Assembly: GCA_022695795.1 (NCBI GenBank)
Contig: MU404094.1
Span: 62,001-126,000 of the forward strand
Length of the DNA: 64,000 nucleotides
Direction of reading: 5' to 3'
Source of the DNA: Biscogniauxia marginata
Lineage: Eukaryota > Ascomycota > Sordariomycetes > Xylariales > Xylariaceae
This document shows, piece after piece, positions 12,056 to 22,284 of the stretch; position 1 is the stretch's first letter, and every line of letters begins with the position of its first letter. A program made the position numbers and the translations under genes. Below the pieces are notes generated by a model, which was not told the DNA's origin, did not search any database, and saw only the letters and a list, made by a program, of their open reading frames with translations.

Positions 12056-13787
12056 TAATGAATTCCATTAAGGGTCACAGTTAGTACCTACCTAGGTATT
12101 AAGGTAATCCGGAGAAACTAAAGATACGAGAGTTTTGGTATTTAATATCTTGCCCCTTTCCGGTCTTGTCGGCTCTGTCTTCTTCCCCCCCTTTCGCCAT
12201 ATTTCGTCTGCACAAGTTATTGACTGGCTCACTGTAGTCCGGTCACGCGACATCTTTAGAAAAGCTCTGCCAAGATGTCATTCTTATAACTAAGGTAGAT
12301 ATATATATTATGTCCCCCATATTATAATTCATACAGCTAATTTGGAATGGTACAACGGCATCTACGAGTCCAGTGCCCTGGCTCTCTAACGGAGTAAAGT
12401 ATACAGAGCAGGCAAGAGATAGGGTACAATGGAAGGCAATCCAAAAAAGATATTCAACAAACCTCGCCGTACTGACGAGCGAGCTCACTTCAGCGGAGCG
12501 GAGCTAGCTCCGTCTGTCCACCCTTGCCTGAACCCGCCGAAACCCGCTGAACCTCCTGCCGAATCAGGCAGTCATGCATGTAGGGACCGCTAGATCAAAT
12601 GAGACAGACCCAGCTGTTCTTCTTTTCTCCTCATATCCCCGTCAGCGGGTCACGAAGAAATAAAAAAAAACTAAACACGCTAATGTATGCTATGCATGTG
12701 AGAAGAAGAAAAAAACTGATCAGGCACTGATGGATACAATCAATCTTGCGACAACTTCTAAAAGGCCTCAAAAGAAACCAGGACCCAACGCCTAGCAAAT
12801 GCAAGCTCCTTCAAATGTGCTAATGTGACACCTCCCCAATGCATCTAAAGGACAGGTACATGCTGAATAACGGTACACTCGACGATGAAGGAGATATACC
12901 CAAAGGAGGGCATGAAGTATTTTTGAGTGAGGGATAAAAAACGGATACACAGTTCACCGGGGGGTATGAGTGCTGAAAGTACAATAATCGAATCGAAGGA
13001 ATTTGGAATGTATAGTTTGCTGTTTCTGTTGGTCTTTGGTTTGTGTAGAATAAAATAAAAATGCCGATTATGGGAGGCAGACAAGCCTGATTGGGTCGGA
13101 TGCATGCTTAGACTGCCCCAAGTATCAGGGCATGACATTCCGCTAAATGAGGCCGTGGAGATGCGAATTTTTGTGCTCGCATGCATGGAACGTCAAGACG
13201 TCCCACGAAGCTACGAGCCCTTAGCCCTAATGCCTTCGGTGGAATTGCCGTTCCCCCATGTAACGTGTCGTGCCTCGGGGAATATGTATAGTGTCTTCAT
13301 ATTTCGGCTTAACACGAAGATTAGCCTGGCCTGGGGGGTTTTCTTTTTTTTTCTCCGCTCGTCTAATAAAAGGGTTGGAGGATGTACCCCGTAATGTGGA
13401 AGTACCTAGAAGGGCCCTAGAATCCCGAGAGAAAAAACTAAGGGCCCTTTTCCCCACAAGCCGGCCGTGTTTCGAGAAGATTATTGTGGATCGGTAGCGT
13501 CATCACGATGGTGACAACACGAGTAGCAATGAATCGAACCGGATTTGTTGGAGCTATTCCCCATCGGTCGCCGTCGTTGGCGCTGACGTTCCCTTCAAGT
13601 AATGCTCACTGCATAGTTTCTGCTGCCCCCATTGAAATTTCCTGTGCAGCGTGGTTGAGGCCTGATCCGTACCACCAATCGTTTCGCCTTGCATTTAGAG
13701 CTGCCGGTATTTGTGCGTGATGAGACGTTGTGGATTCATGTTCAAAATCATTTCGTTGGCAGCGTCTAGGAAGATTGTCCACTGAGT
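12056..13787. other. Intergenic region without recognised genes
   Basis: About 1.7 kb between the broken gene and the 3' end of the hypothetical gene at 13788. It holds short TACCTAGGTA-type motifs (near 12,085) and A-rich runs. No open frame here has protein-like composition or splice support. Confidence 0.45.
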
Positions 13788-15347
13788 TTAGACATCATCG
13801 TATGACATCGCAACCCACCGGAGAGGCACGCCATCAGTTCCGATCTCGTACGGTCTCGTGGTAGCTCTTCGTGGTGGTAAAAGCCAACGCGCGTGACCTT
13901 CTCGTTGATCATCCAGCTTCCCGTGTTTTCGCATGAGATGTTCCATGACTGCAATGCGAATGAAGTCCGAGTTCTCACGCATCTCTCGTTGGCGTGGACC
14001 TGGTGGAAACACAATCGCGGTCGACGTCTTGTTGGAACTAGACGGCTGAGGAACAGGGCGATTCGTCGCAACCCCTTTGGATCGTCGAACCTTGTAGGTC
14101 TGCATCTGGATAGAAGCCGTGTAACTGCGGATCGGAGCCGGTGTTCGCGAATCAGGGCGAAGACTGCTAGTCGGGTTTAAGTAGCGGCGCATTGCTTCGC
14201 TGGGCTCCTCCTCTAGCACGGGTGGCCGCCTCTCATCAGTAAAAGGGACCCTCGGGTCTATGGTGAGAATCGATCTCGTGAGAAAGTCGTCTGGATGGAT
14301 CGACGAAGTAGTAAAGGTAGACAGGGATCGAGCTGCAGAGCGTAATGCCCGAAGTGACGCTGTTAGATTAGACTTGAAGACAGACTTGAGCGGCATCAGC
14401 CCTGTAAGTTGCTTCTCCGCCCCCGTGCTAGGTTTTGAATCGAAAACCCTAAAATCCAGTAGATCGATTTCAAGCTCTTTCTTGGAGAGCGGATCTTGTG
14501 GCAGTTCGCCGGGCGGTGATCTGACCGGTTCTAGAGAACGCCTTGGGAGCCGAGACTTCCTGCCTCTCGGGGTGAAAGGGGAGTCCACAGACGTGAAGAC
14601 GCTCGTTCCCGGAGAGTCGGCCAGGGACGGAACGCTCTCGAAAGAACCTGTTCGTGTTGACAGGGCAGATGCGAAACCGCTATCGCTATTGATCGATGCT
14701 TCATCGTCCTCGAGCTCATCCGGGGGGCTTAGTAGCACATCCATGGGGCTCCGCTCAAAAGATGAAAGACTGCTAAGATCTGGGTCTTGATCCCATCCTA
14801 GACGCAGCTCGTGGCTCAATTCCTTTTCCGACACCCTCGACCGAGGCACTATGCAGTCCACCGTCATGCGTGCTTCCTTCGACTCCCTCCGCCGCGTGCT
14901 CCTCCGTCGGTTAGGCGGTGGTATGTTAGTAACAGCGAGCAGCGCGGCTACGGAGGGTGGGATGGCATCGGGCGAGTGGGAATCTCGGGGTCTACGGGTG
15001 CTCGAGGGGTATCTCCGGTGCGGGTCGGCATAGTGTCGTGTCTTGTGTATGTGTGCAGCATCTTGGTGGTTGGGCTTGACGGGAATCTGTACAGCGCCCG
15101 AAGAGTTACTTGGTCGTGGGACTGTGTTCGTCATCGTTTCCGCGGGTGGGCTGCTATTCGATAGGGGCAGCTTTTCGGACTGCACCGTCTTACACCTAGA
15201 CATGGTCGTGTCGCTAAGTAATCTGAAGGGTTTTGGAGCAGAGGCGTCCTTCGCCGGCTCATCCTTTCGTCTCGGGGCGGCAGCTGGGGCAGAAGTCGGA
15301 GTGTGTTGTCTGCGGTTGTAGAGGAAGGATCTCGGGGTTATCATCAT
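13788..15347 (-). CDS. Conserved fungal hypothetical protein, 519 aa
   Basis: One uninterrupted frame of 519 residues. I do not recognise a functional family. The N-terminal 200 residues are basic and rich in Ser, Pro and Arg, looking disordered. A mid-protein acidic stretch reads PPDELEDDEASINSDSGF (about residue 210), followed by many Ser-Pro sites (SPPDE, SPFTPRGRKS). The C-terminal 70 residues look more ordered and conserved, with IRIAVMEHLMRKHGKLDD and a following ARWLLPPR. There is no signal peptide, membrane span or zinc-binding motif. The pattern (long disordered lead, short conserved C-terminus) fits a nuclear or scaffold protein, but that is inference only. The ATG at 15347 was chosen because the frame closes upstream; a further 5' exon cannot be excluded. 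Confidence 0.75.
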   Translation of the reverse strand: MMITPRSFLYNRRQHTPTSAPAAAPRRKDEPAKDASAPKPFRLLSDTTMSRCKTVQSEKLPLSNSSPPAETMTNTVPRPSNSSGAVQIPVKPNHQDAAHIHKTRHYADPHRRYPSSTRRPRDSHSPDAIPPSVAALLAVTNIPPPNRRRSTRRRESKEARMTVDCIVPRSRVSEKELSHELRLGWDQDPDLSSLSSFERSPMDVLLSPPDELEDDEASINSDSGFASALSTRTGSFESVPSLADSPGTSVFTSVDSPFTPRGRKSRLPRRSLEPVRSPPGELPQDPLSKKELEIDLLDFRVFDSKPSTGAEKQLTGLMPLKSVFKSNLTASLRALRSAARSLSTFTTSSIHPDDFLTRSILTIDPRVPFTDERRPPVLEEEPSEAMRRYLNPTSSLRPDSRTPAPIRSYTASIQMQTYKVRRSKGVATNRPVPQPSSSNKTSTAIVFPPGPRQREMRENSDFIRIAVMEHLMRKHGKLDDQREGHARWLLPPRRATTRPYEIGTDGVPLRWVAMSYDDV

Positions 15348-18300
15348 TATTCTTATTCTTATTCGACTCGCAGGCCGGGGCTTCCTGGAAACGGCGCAAG
15401 CTAGTTAAGTAATAACAAATGGCCTGAAGTCTGATAGGCAGTGTCCAACTGCAGGGTTCGCCAGGGTCCGGTTCAATCTGCCTGGCGGTGGGGTTGCATT
15501 GGCGCGACCAAAGCCTGAATACCTGAAGCCCTGCCGGATCCAAAACCCAGGCTAAACAATAGGACGAGTCTTGTTTGTATCGCCAAGTAATCGCCCTGCT
15601 GCGTTGTTGTTCTCTCTAGGGTCGGGTTCAGGGGTGGTGATTCTCGTACGTAACAGACAGGTGTCTTGTCACCGTCGGATGCAGGACACGATCCCGGCCA
15701 GCTGGGAGCTCTCTGCTACTGGTCGCGTGTCTAGAGATGATGTCGTACGCCGTAGATCTGTGCAGGCTGTCGGTATTGTTTCTCGTGGCAGACGCATACG
15801 CTCATCCAGCAGCTGGGTTGACGGGAGGAGTGAGGCATCCCAGTGCAGCGGGACGAAGTATTGAGCACTCCAACGAAGGCAATCGAAGTGACAGGTCGGG
15901 GATTGCAGCAGGTAGATAGAGGTGGCTACAGGGGCTGTGGTAAGTACCTACGTATAGGTACGAGACCGAGGTACCGAAGTTAGGTAAGTTCGGGTTGGTT
16001 CTTTGAAGACCGACGCCTTTCCGAGCATTCAGGGGATGGTTTTTAGGAACAGTCGTCTTAAAAAGTCGAAGACAAGAGAAAGGGAAATAGAACCGCCAAC
16101 CTAGAGTTAATAGCGGTGATGAGGCGCGGGTCATCTGTTATACTCGGTAGAGCAGTCGTCCTACCAGTTGATAACACATTATGTAGGTATGTGTCTGCCT
16201 CTTAGGGTACGTATGAATGAATGCTTTGTGCTTTGATAAGTGCGGGAGGCGCGGAATAGGCACCTATTGATGACAGCCAAGCCTACAATGTACATACATA
16301 CCTTAGGTAGATCCGTCCGTACGGAAAGAAGCAGTAGCGTGGCTGCGTGGTTAGGTACCTAAGTACCTACCTAGGTACGTACACCTAAAGAGGTACTCCG
16401 TTATGGCCTGCCTCATTCGGGGCGCGATAAAAAGAATACATTTACACTACATACCGGAAAGGTGGGGACTCGAGTATACACTCTATCTGATAAGCCCAAA
16501 ATGTCTCCGTCGCCCTATTCAGGTAGGTACGCTTGGTGCACACGTACTAATTTACCTCACTTACAACATGAAGTTAATAGATTACGTCTTTCAATTGTCT
16601 TGCATCAAGTTCCTCCTAACTTACAACATAGGTCTGGTATGCATCAGAACACCAAACAGGACTGCCGCCACAAAATGGCTCAAGTTGTGATATCGTAACT
16701 TACATACGTACCCGACCTGCCGACATACATACATACCCAGTATTGCTGCAGCTTGCGGCAAGCTCAGGCGTAGCATCGCCAAGACCTTACAACTCATTGC
16801 TTGCTGGACCAGCCACTCCCTCCCACGACTGCTCCGCCCTTGCAGATTTGGGGTCCTGTTGGGAGATTGTCCCAAACTCCAGAATCTCTGGACATGCCAA
16901 TGTACATATGTCCGGCAGCCTGCAAAAAAGGGATCTCGAACTCGCCGTATCTAAACTTCCTCCGGACAACTATTTACTGCTATGGCTCTATTGACATTTC
17001 TTGCATTAAGCTCCCCCTTTTCTCCAGGTAGATTCCGCTGACGAAATGGACCCGTAGGAAAGGGAACAGGCTGATGAACAACGTTTCCAACTTTTCCAAC
17101 CTTCTATTGAATGGGTCTTGGGCTCGTGTGCCATGACATGATATACACCCCTGACCCCCTTGACCACAATCGCGTGGGGAGCCTGTCCAACTCCGGCCAA
17201 GCCTTAAGATCCCGAATTCCCAACTGGGGGTGTCATCCCGGTCCCTCGAGTGCTTATGATGTTATGTTGTTGTGAGCCACCATCACCGATAGATGAATCG
17301 ATGGGCAAGTTTAATATATACTATACACCAGTTCAACCAGTCTTCTTCGCGAATTATAACCAGCAATTCGCCACTCATGTTCAAGTCTCTAAATCATACA
17401 TTATCAACTCAATTTAAGCAATGTCAATACCACTTTAACTTCAGCGGGCTTGATCAAGTCCATGTAGTGTAAATTCTCGTTGATGAGTCGATGATCTACC
17501 TACCCTACACTCCAGTCCGCTTAGGCTCGAATACCTTCGGGCCGCTCGTAAGACACCGCGTGAGCAAGCGATGGAATCAAGACTTTCAGAGGAAATATAC
17601 ATTTCATGAGTCACGAGGGCTGTGAGATATCATCGCCGCCGTTAGCTCACTAAGAAAATGACACACTTGACATGTTGCATGCGCACATGCCCGACGGCAA
17701 CTCGCCCGTAAGCCGACACACGCAGCGGTACTAAGGATGTAAGTATATGCCGCCCGATCAGCTAAGACGCACCTGAATGCTTCCCATTGCTTATCAGCGA
17801 ACCTTAATTGGTTCCCCACGCCTTACCTGAGAAGCACGCTTTGTCCTAGTAAATATAACTACATCGTACATGTACCTATAAGTAACTTAGGTGCACATGT
17901 CAAGAATGCGGGGAAGATAACAACATGAAAGCCATAGGCGGACCCGAGAATGCCAAGGAAACCATCACTTATCGAGCTGTTGGAAATAGGTAATGTGAGC
18001 CATTTGCCCCAGGTCTTTATATCCATCATACGTAATCACGAGTAGTGAAGAAGATCGCTCGAGACGATCTTCCACGATGATTTGCTTGGCTGCTGGATCA
18101 ATCCATCCAGTATCGTCGAAACCTAGTCTTGGTTAACCTAACTGTTAGCTAAACTGCCTACCCCTTTTAGGAAATGAAGAGATACGGTCCTGCGAGATGA
18201 CGCTCCTAGCCATTAAAGAAGAGCGGTGCCCCTTTCACCGAAACAAGTCTCATTATTCGGTTGGACCCCGACGCCATATAAAACAGACGCCCTTTTGTAC

Positions 18301-20008
18301 GCATAACCCGAGCGGTCTAGAAGAAGCATTTGTGCAACTTCGGTAATATATATAACAAAACTGGGGACAACCTATCTGCCCTCCGTATCGATATTAATAT
18401 TTATGTCTAAGAGGTTGCACAAAATCGTATGTGTGCCTTGTCGTCGTAACCTCGCTTACACCGATCCCACTGTCGCACCATTTTACCCGGACACCAAGAA
18501 AAGAGACTGCCTACGGAATAGAGGAGGCCATTGTTCGACACGGGACGTTGTCCCAATCCCCGCAACCGAAGGTTTTCTTTATCTCTGTGGAGTCGGGATT
18601 TGGAATTTAGTACGTGGTTTAATTCTCGAGATGGCCGACATCGCTCGACCTAGTTATCATCATTAGGGTTCAGAAAACAATTAAAAATTAAAAAGACACA
18701 CCGCGCCCAGTAGTGCCGCTGGGCATGATCTCGCTTATGCGCGGGTTTCTAGTCTGGCAGCTATGTATGGGTCTCTGTTCATCCTAGTGGTAGGTTAGGC
18801 CTTGTCCGAGACTCACCGCATGCGCGCTCCGTAGTGCTGCTTGTCAGCTTCGTCACGGCCCGCGCCGACATGGCCCGGAGAAACCCACATACACGGAGGG
18901 GCGGGCGTAGTACCTATTGCCGTCGAGGCGGTGACAAAACAGGAGAACCGACATGAGGAAGCCAGGCGTTACTGGCTGGCAGTCTATTCCTAGGTTCAAC
19001 ACCTGAGAGGCACTAGATCAAGACGGCCATCTAGGTAGGTGATTCTCGTGGCCATGACAAGATAGCCTGTTCTACTAAATGCGGTGTAAGTTGCATTTGA
19101 CGACTCATGGGAAACTTGGCGAGGAGGAAGATAAAGATAGGATTGCCACCATTCATTGCCAGTTAACACATAGCCATCGAGACCGGGTATTCAGTTGAAT
19201 AGTCTCGGTTATGAAAGACTCGCAGGTACTAATAGCTGGTATAGATAGTCCGTGGATGTAAGTAAACATAATGTCATTGTAGCGATATAGCTCGAACCCC
19301 GGGTTTTCAATCTCTCAATATTTCGATACACCCAAGTGTATATAGCTATCTCCAGAGAGCAAGCATCTAGGTTAGACTAGAGTGTATTTCAAATTGTTTC
19401 CCGTGTGCAACAGGATATGAAATAGGACTAGTATAATGCATTGGATGTGCCTAATGTTTGGAAAATTTCTCTACGATGTAAGGTGGAAAAGCCTTCGATA
19501 GCTGAAGTATAAGAGCTTCTCATTTAAATGAAGGTTCGGCTAGATGAGAACTTTATATAATAGGAGTAATGTTACTTGCTAGAGTTAAATTTGGGCAAGC
19601 TATGATGCCGTTACCAACTTTTAGGGGGAAGATAAGGAAAACTAACGTGGCATTTTCTCCGGTGCTTTTCAATGGTCGTTGGAGTATTTATTCTATATGA
19701 CTATCAAGAAGTACACGAAGGCCAGGAACGCCATATTAAGACTCATAAACCTATACCATAGCACAAAAAGTGTTTGAGAGGATAGTATAATCACACGTAG
19801 GTTTCCGATTCAAAACCCATTTATTGTCATGATAAAATACAAATAAAAGTCTTTTATTTTATTCAATTCTGAGCACACCTTGCAAAGAAAGGCCTTGCTT
19901 CCGTACGAGGACCGATAGGATACCGCGCGCTACATCACTGATACAGACTACCTACGTAGTTAAACCATGAGATATTCTCTCCCGGATCGAAGCAGATAGA
20001 TCTGATTT
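15348..20008. other. Long intergenic region
   Basis: About 4.7 kb with no supported gene. It contains clusters of the palindromic AGGTACCT/TACCTAGGTA motif (16,350-16,385). A TATAAAA at 18,277-18,283 lies 120 bases before an unsupported 87-codon frame (18,403-18,666). The right half (19,200-19,900) is AT-rich. No tRNA, transposase or long repeat was recognised. Confidence 0.45.
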
Positions 20009-20684
20009 TTAGGCAACAATGTTAATCCCGGCTTCACCTCCCACCGACGTACTACCGTCGGAGCCCTGTGTGATTCCAAGATCGCCGCCGAGGTTCACCG
20101 CGTTGCCCTTCGCATCTGTGATGATGCCGATATTCTCACTATAGGTACCGATGGTTAGCAATAAGTCTACTAGCTGAGAGGAGGGGTGAATGGGGGATGG
20201 GCTCCTATTCGGGGGGATACGTACCTGAACTGCTCTGACTCTTCCACGGCAGCTATGTCTTCAGCTGCGGCCTGCTCTCCTTCTGCTTCTCCTTCTGCTT
20301 CGGCTACCTCGTCCTGGGACACATCCTCCTCAGTAGCCGCCTCTTCCGACGCTTCTGGGTCTTCCACTTCTAGCGCAGAGTCAGATTCCGCCTCAGCAGC
20401 AGCCTCGTCATCGGCGTTCTGGCTACCGCCACCTAATGTAATGCCTCCGATCGTGAGGGTGCCATTTCCAAAACTGAGTTGACGTCGAGGGAGAGGTTTC
20501 CTCCCACCGACTACGATGTTTGCCCGAGCAGCATGGCTTCCCTATGAGGCCTTGTTTTAGCCTTTATCCCACGGCTAGAGTGGTGAAGGGAACAGATATT
20601 TGAACCTACGCTCCAACTTTCCTCACATGCTGCAGCGTGAATCAGTGCCAGCACCGTAATTTCAATAGCTGTAGAAAAGCGCAT
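20009..20684 (-). CDS. Small secreted acidic protein, 173 aa, three exons
   Basis: Reconstructed from splice sites: exons 20610-20684, 20225-20541 and 20009-20138. The 68-nt and 86-nt introns start GTAGGT and GTACGT, and the second has a TGCTAAC branch point 13 bases before its TATAG end. The frame closes exactly (522 nt). Residues 1-19 (MRFSTAIEITVLALIHAAA) form a signal peptide. A dibasic PRRQ site (43-46) could be a Kex2-type cleavage point. Residues 48-64 are Gly/Thr/Ile-rich, and about 69-129 is very acidic and Ala/Glu-rich. The last 45 residues are Gly-rich with NIGIITD and NLGGDLGIT. There is one Cys (Cys20) next to the leader and no known domain. Function is unknown; secretion is inferred from the leader. 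A hydrophilic, repeat-like secreted protein of this size could be a wall-associated protein or an effector candidate. Confidence 0.7.
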
Positions 20685-22284
20685 GGTTGAGTGGTCGACG
20701 AAGAGAAGTACTGCACTGCAGCTTGAGATAAGTGTTGAGATATTGATAATGACAATATAATGAACACTAGGGGCGGTGCCTCGAGCCTCACCTATTAGAT
20801 TGAAAGAAACAGGCAAGAATGGAACGCGACGATCAAGTGGATAATGATCTCAAGATCTTGGGGATCACCGGGAGATACCCTCGCTCTTTAAAGGTATTGC
20901 TGTCATATCGCATGATCTACCAAGATCTCTATCAATCCTATTTCCTATTTCAAGAACTAAAGTCTAGAAGCGATTTCTTACCCCAGTACTCCAGGGCAAC
21001 ATACCCTGAGCCTGTGAGTTGTATTGACTAATGTTTGACGTTGCGTGTTTAAGATCAGAAGAAACTCTTGGCGTTACAGCCCTCCTCTTGCGGCTCAAGC
21101 ACATCTTGAAATCCAGCACCAGCTATATAAACCGCCAAGAGCTCAAAGATCCCTCGCAGCTGTGCTTCTTCCTTTTCGTCGCCGGCATGGCTAGCTTGGT
21201 AGGGCGGACCCTGCGTCCTGTCAACTCGTCGGGAAACGCCTGCTCAAACGCCGAGTCGGGAGTTGGGTTTTCCGGCCAACTTCTAAGCTTTCGGATCTCG
21301 ATCGAGGAGGTCGTGAACGTATAATATAGTGTTTCCAAAACGACTAGATGAGAATAAACGAGGACACACAAAAACCCTAGTTATGATGTGATGAAAATCC
21401 TACCATACGAGACGTACGTACATAGTCTTGGCTAGCAGTCATGTTCTTGTTGCAAGCACATATGTAACTCATCAAGATAAGTTGTTAATTTAGATTCATG
21501 ATAGAGAGCGAGGCAGGAAAGTGAGATATTAACTTGCCTATTTGATTCTTCTGAGACTGGACGGCGAAAGATGGAGGGGGATCTGCTCAAGGAACAAAGC
21601 TTCGCTCGTCGCTCCCCCGGATCTGCATCCTTGTAACCTGTATGTATATTCTTATATTCTTGGTCGGCTAGCAAGCTTTCTAACGTGAAAAGTGCTTTCG
21701 CTTTCAAGGTACATATGTAGAAAGTCTTGCGTGGTAGAATGAATTCTAAAAGATGATAGGAGAGCGCCTTGAAATTATGCAATTGGATACAAAACTGTAC
21801 ACTACAAGATCTTAAATAATACTTTGAGCTCACAATTCGGACCCAATAAGAAGTGAGAAATAAAATATTGGTTTGTAGAGTAGAAAATGAAAGAATGCTA
21901 ATCGAACGATGAAAATGGGCAAGCCGTCAATGTCGTGAACAAGTCGACAGTAATTACGAGATTCAGTTCAGTTGGAGGACGAACCCTGGCAGAGTTCTGA
22001 CCGCTGCGAACAGCTGTGAGGACTACGTCAAACTATTTTGCCAATTGGTCACTTCGGACCACCTTTTCTACATTCAACTTGAGAGCTTCAATGTCACAAC
22101 AACCAAAGCTCCCGAGTCGCAAGCAGCGATTGAAAGCGAACCACCCTCCTTCCGATGCGTAGAATACGATCAGAATAAAGGCCTCATCTCCCAAAAGCTT
22201 CAGCTCTACAGTCCACTCTCTCGTCCTCCTCCACCCGTCCGCCAAACAAGAAAAAGCAAGAAAGAAAGAAAGTGGAGAAGGGAG
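20685..22284. other. Divergent intergenic region before COG1
   Basis: About 1.6 kb. It contains the presumed promoters of the small secreted protein (leftward) and COG1 (rightward). Open frames of 70-130 codons between 20,819 and 21,833 lack motifs. A donor-like GTGAGT and a TGACTAAT near 21,015 do not yield a sensible spliced product. Confidence 0.45.

Noticed and set aside
20819..21371. Possible small gene or transcription-factor relic
   Set aside because: Frames of 70-97 codons and a GTGAGT donor were tried, but every splice choice gave an early stop or no recognisable text.
22045..22284. 80-codon N-terminal extension of COG1
   Set aside because: The frame is open but lacks an ATG, has unrelated composition and ends in a purine-rich leader; the conserved COG1 text starts at the ATG at 22285.
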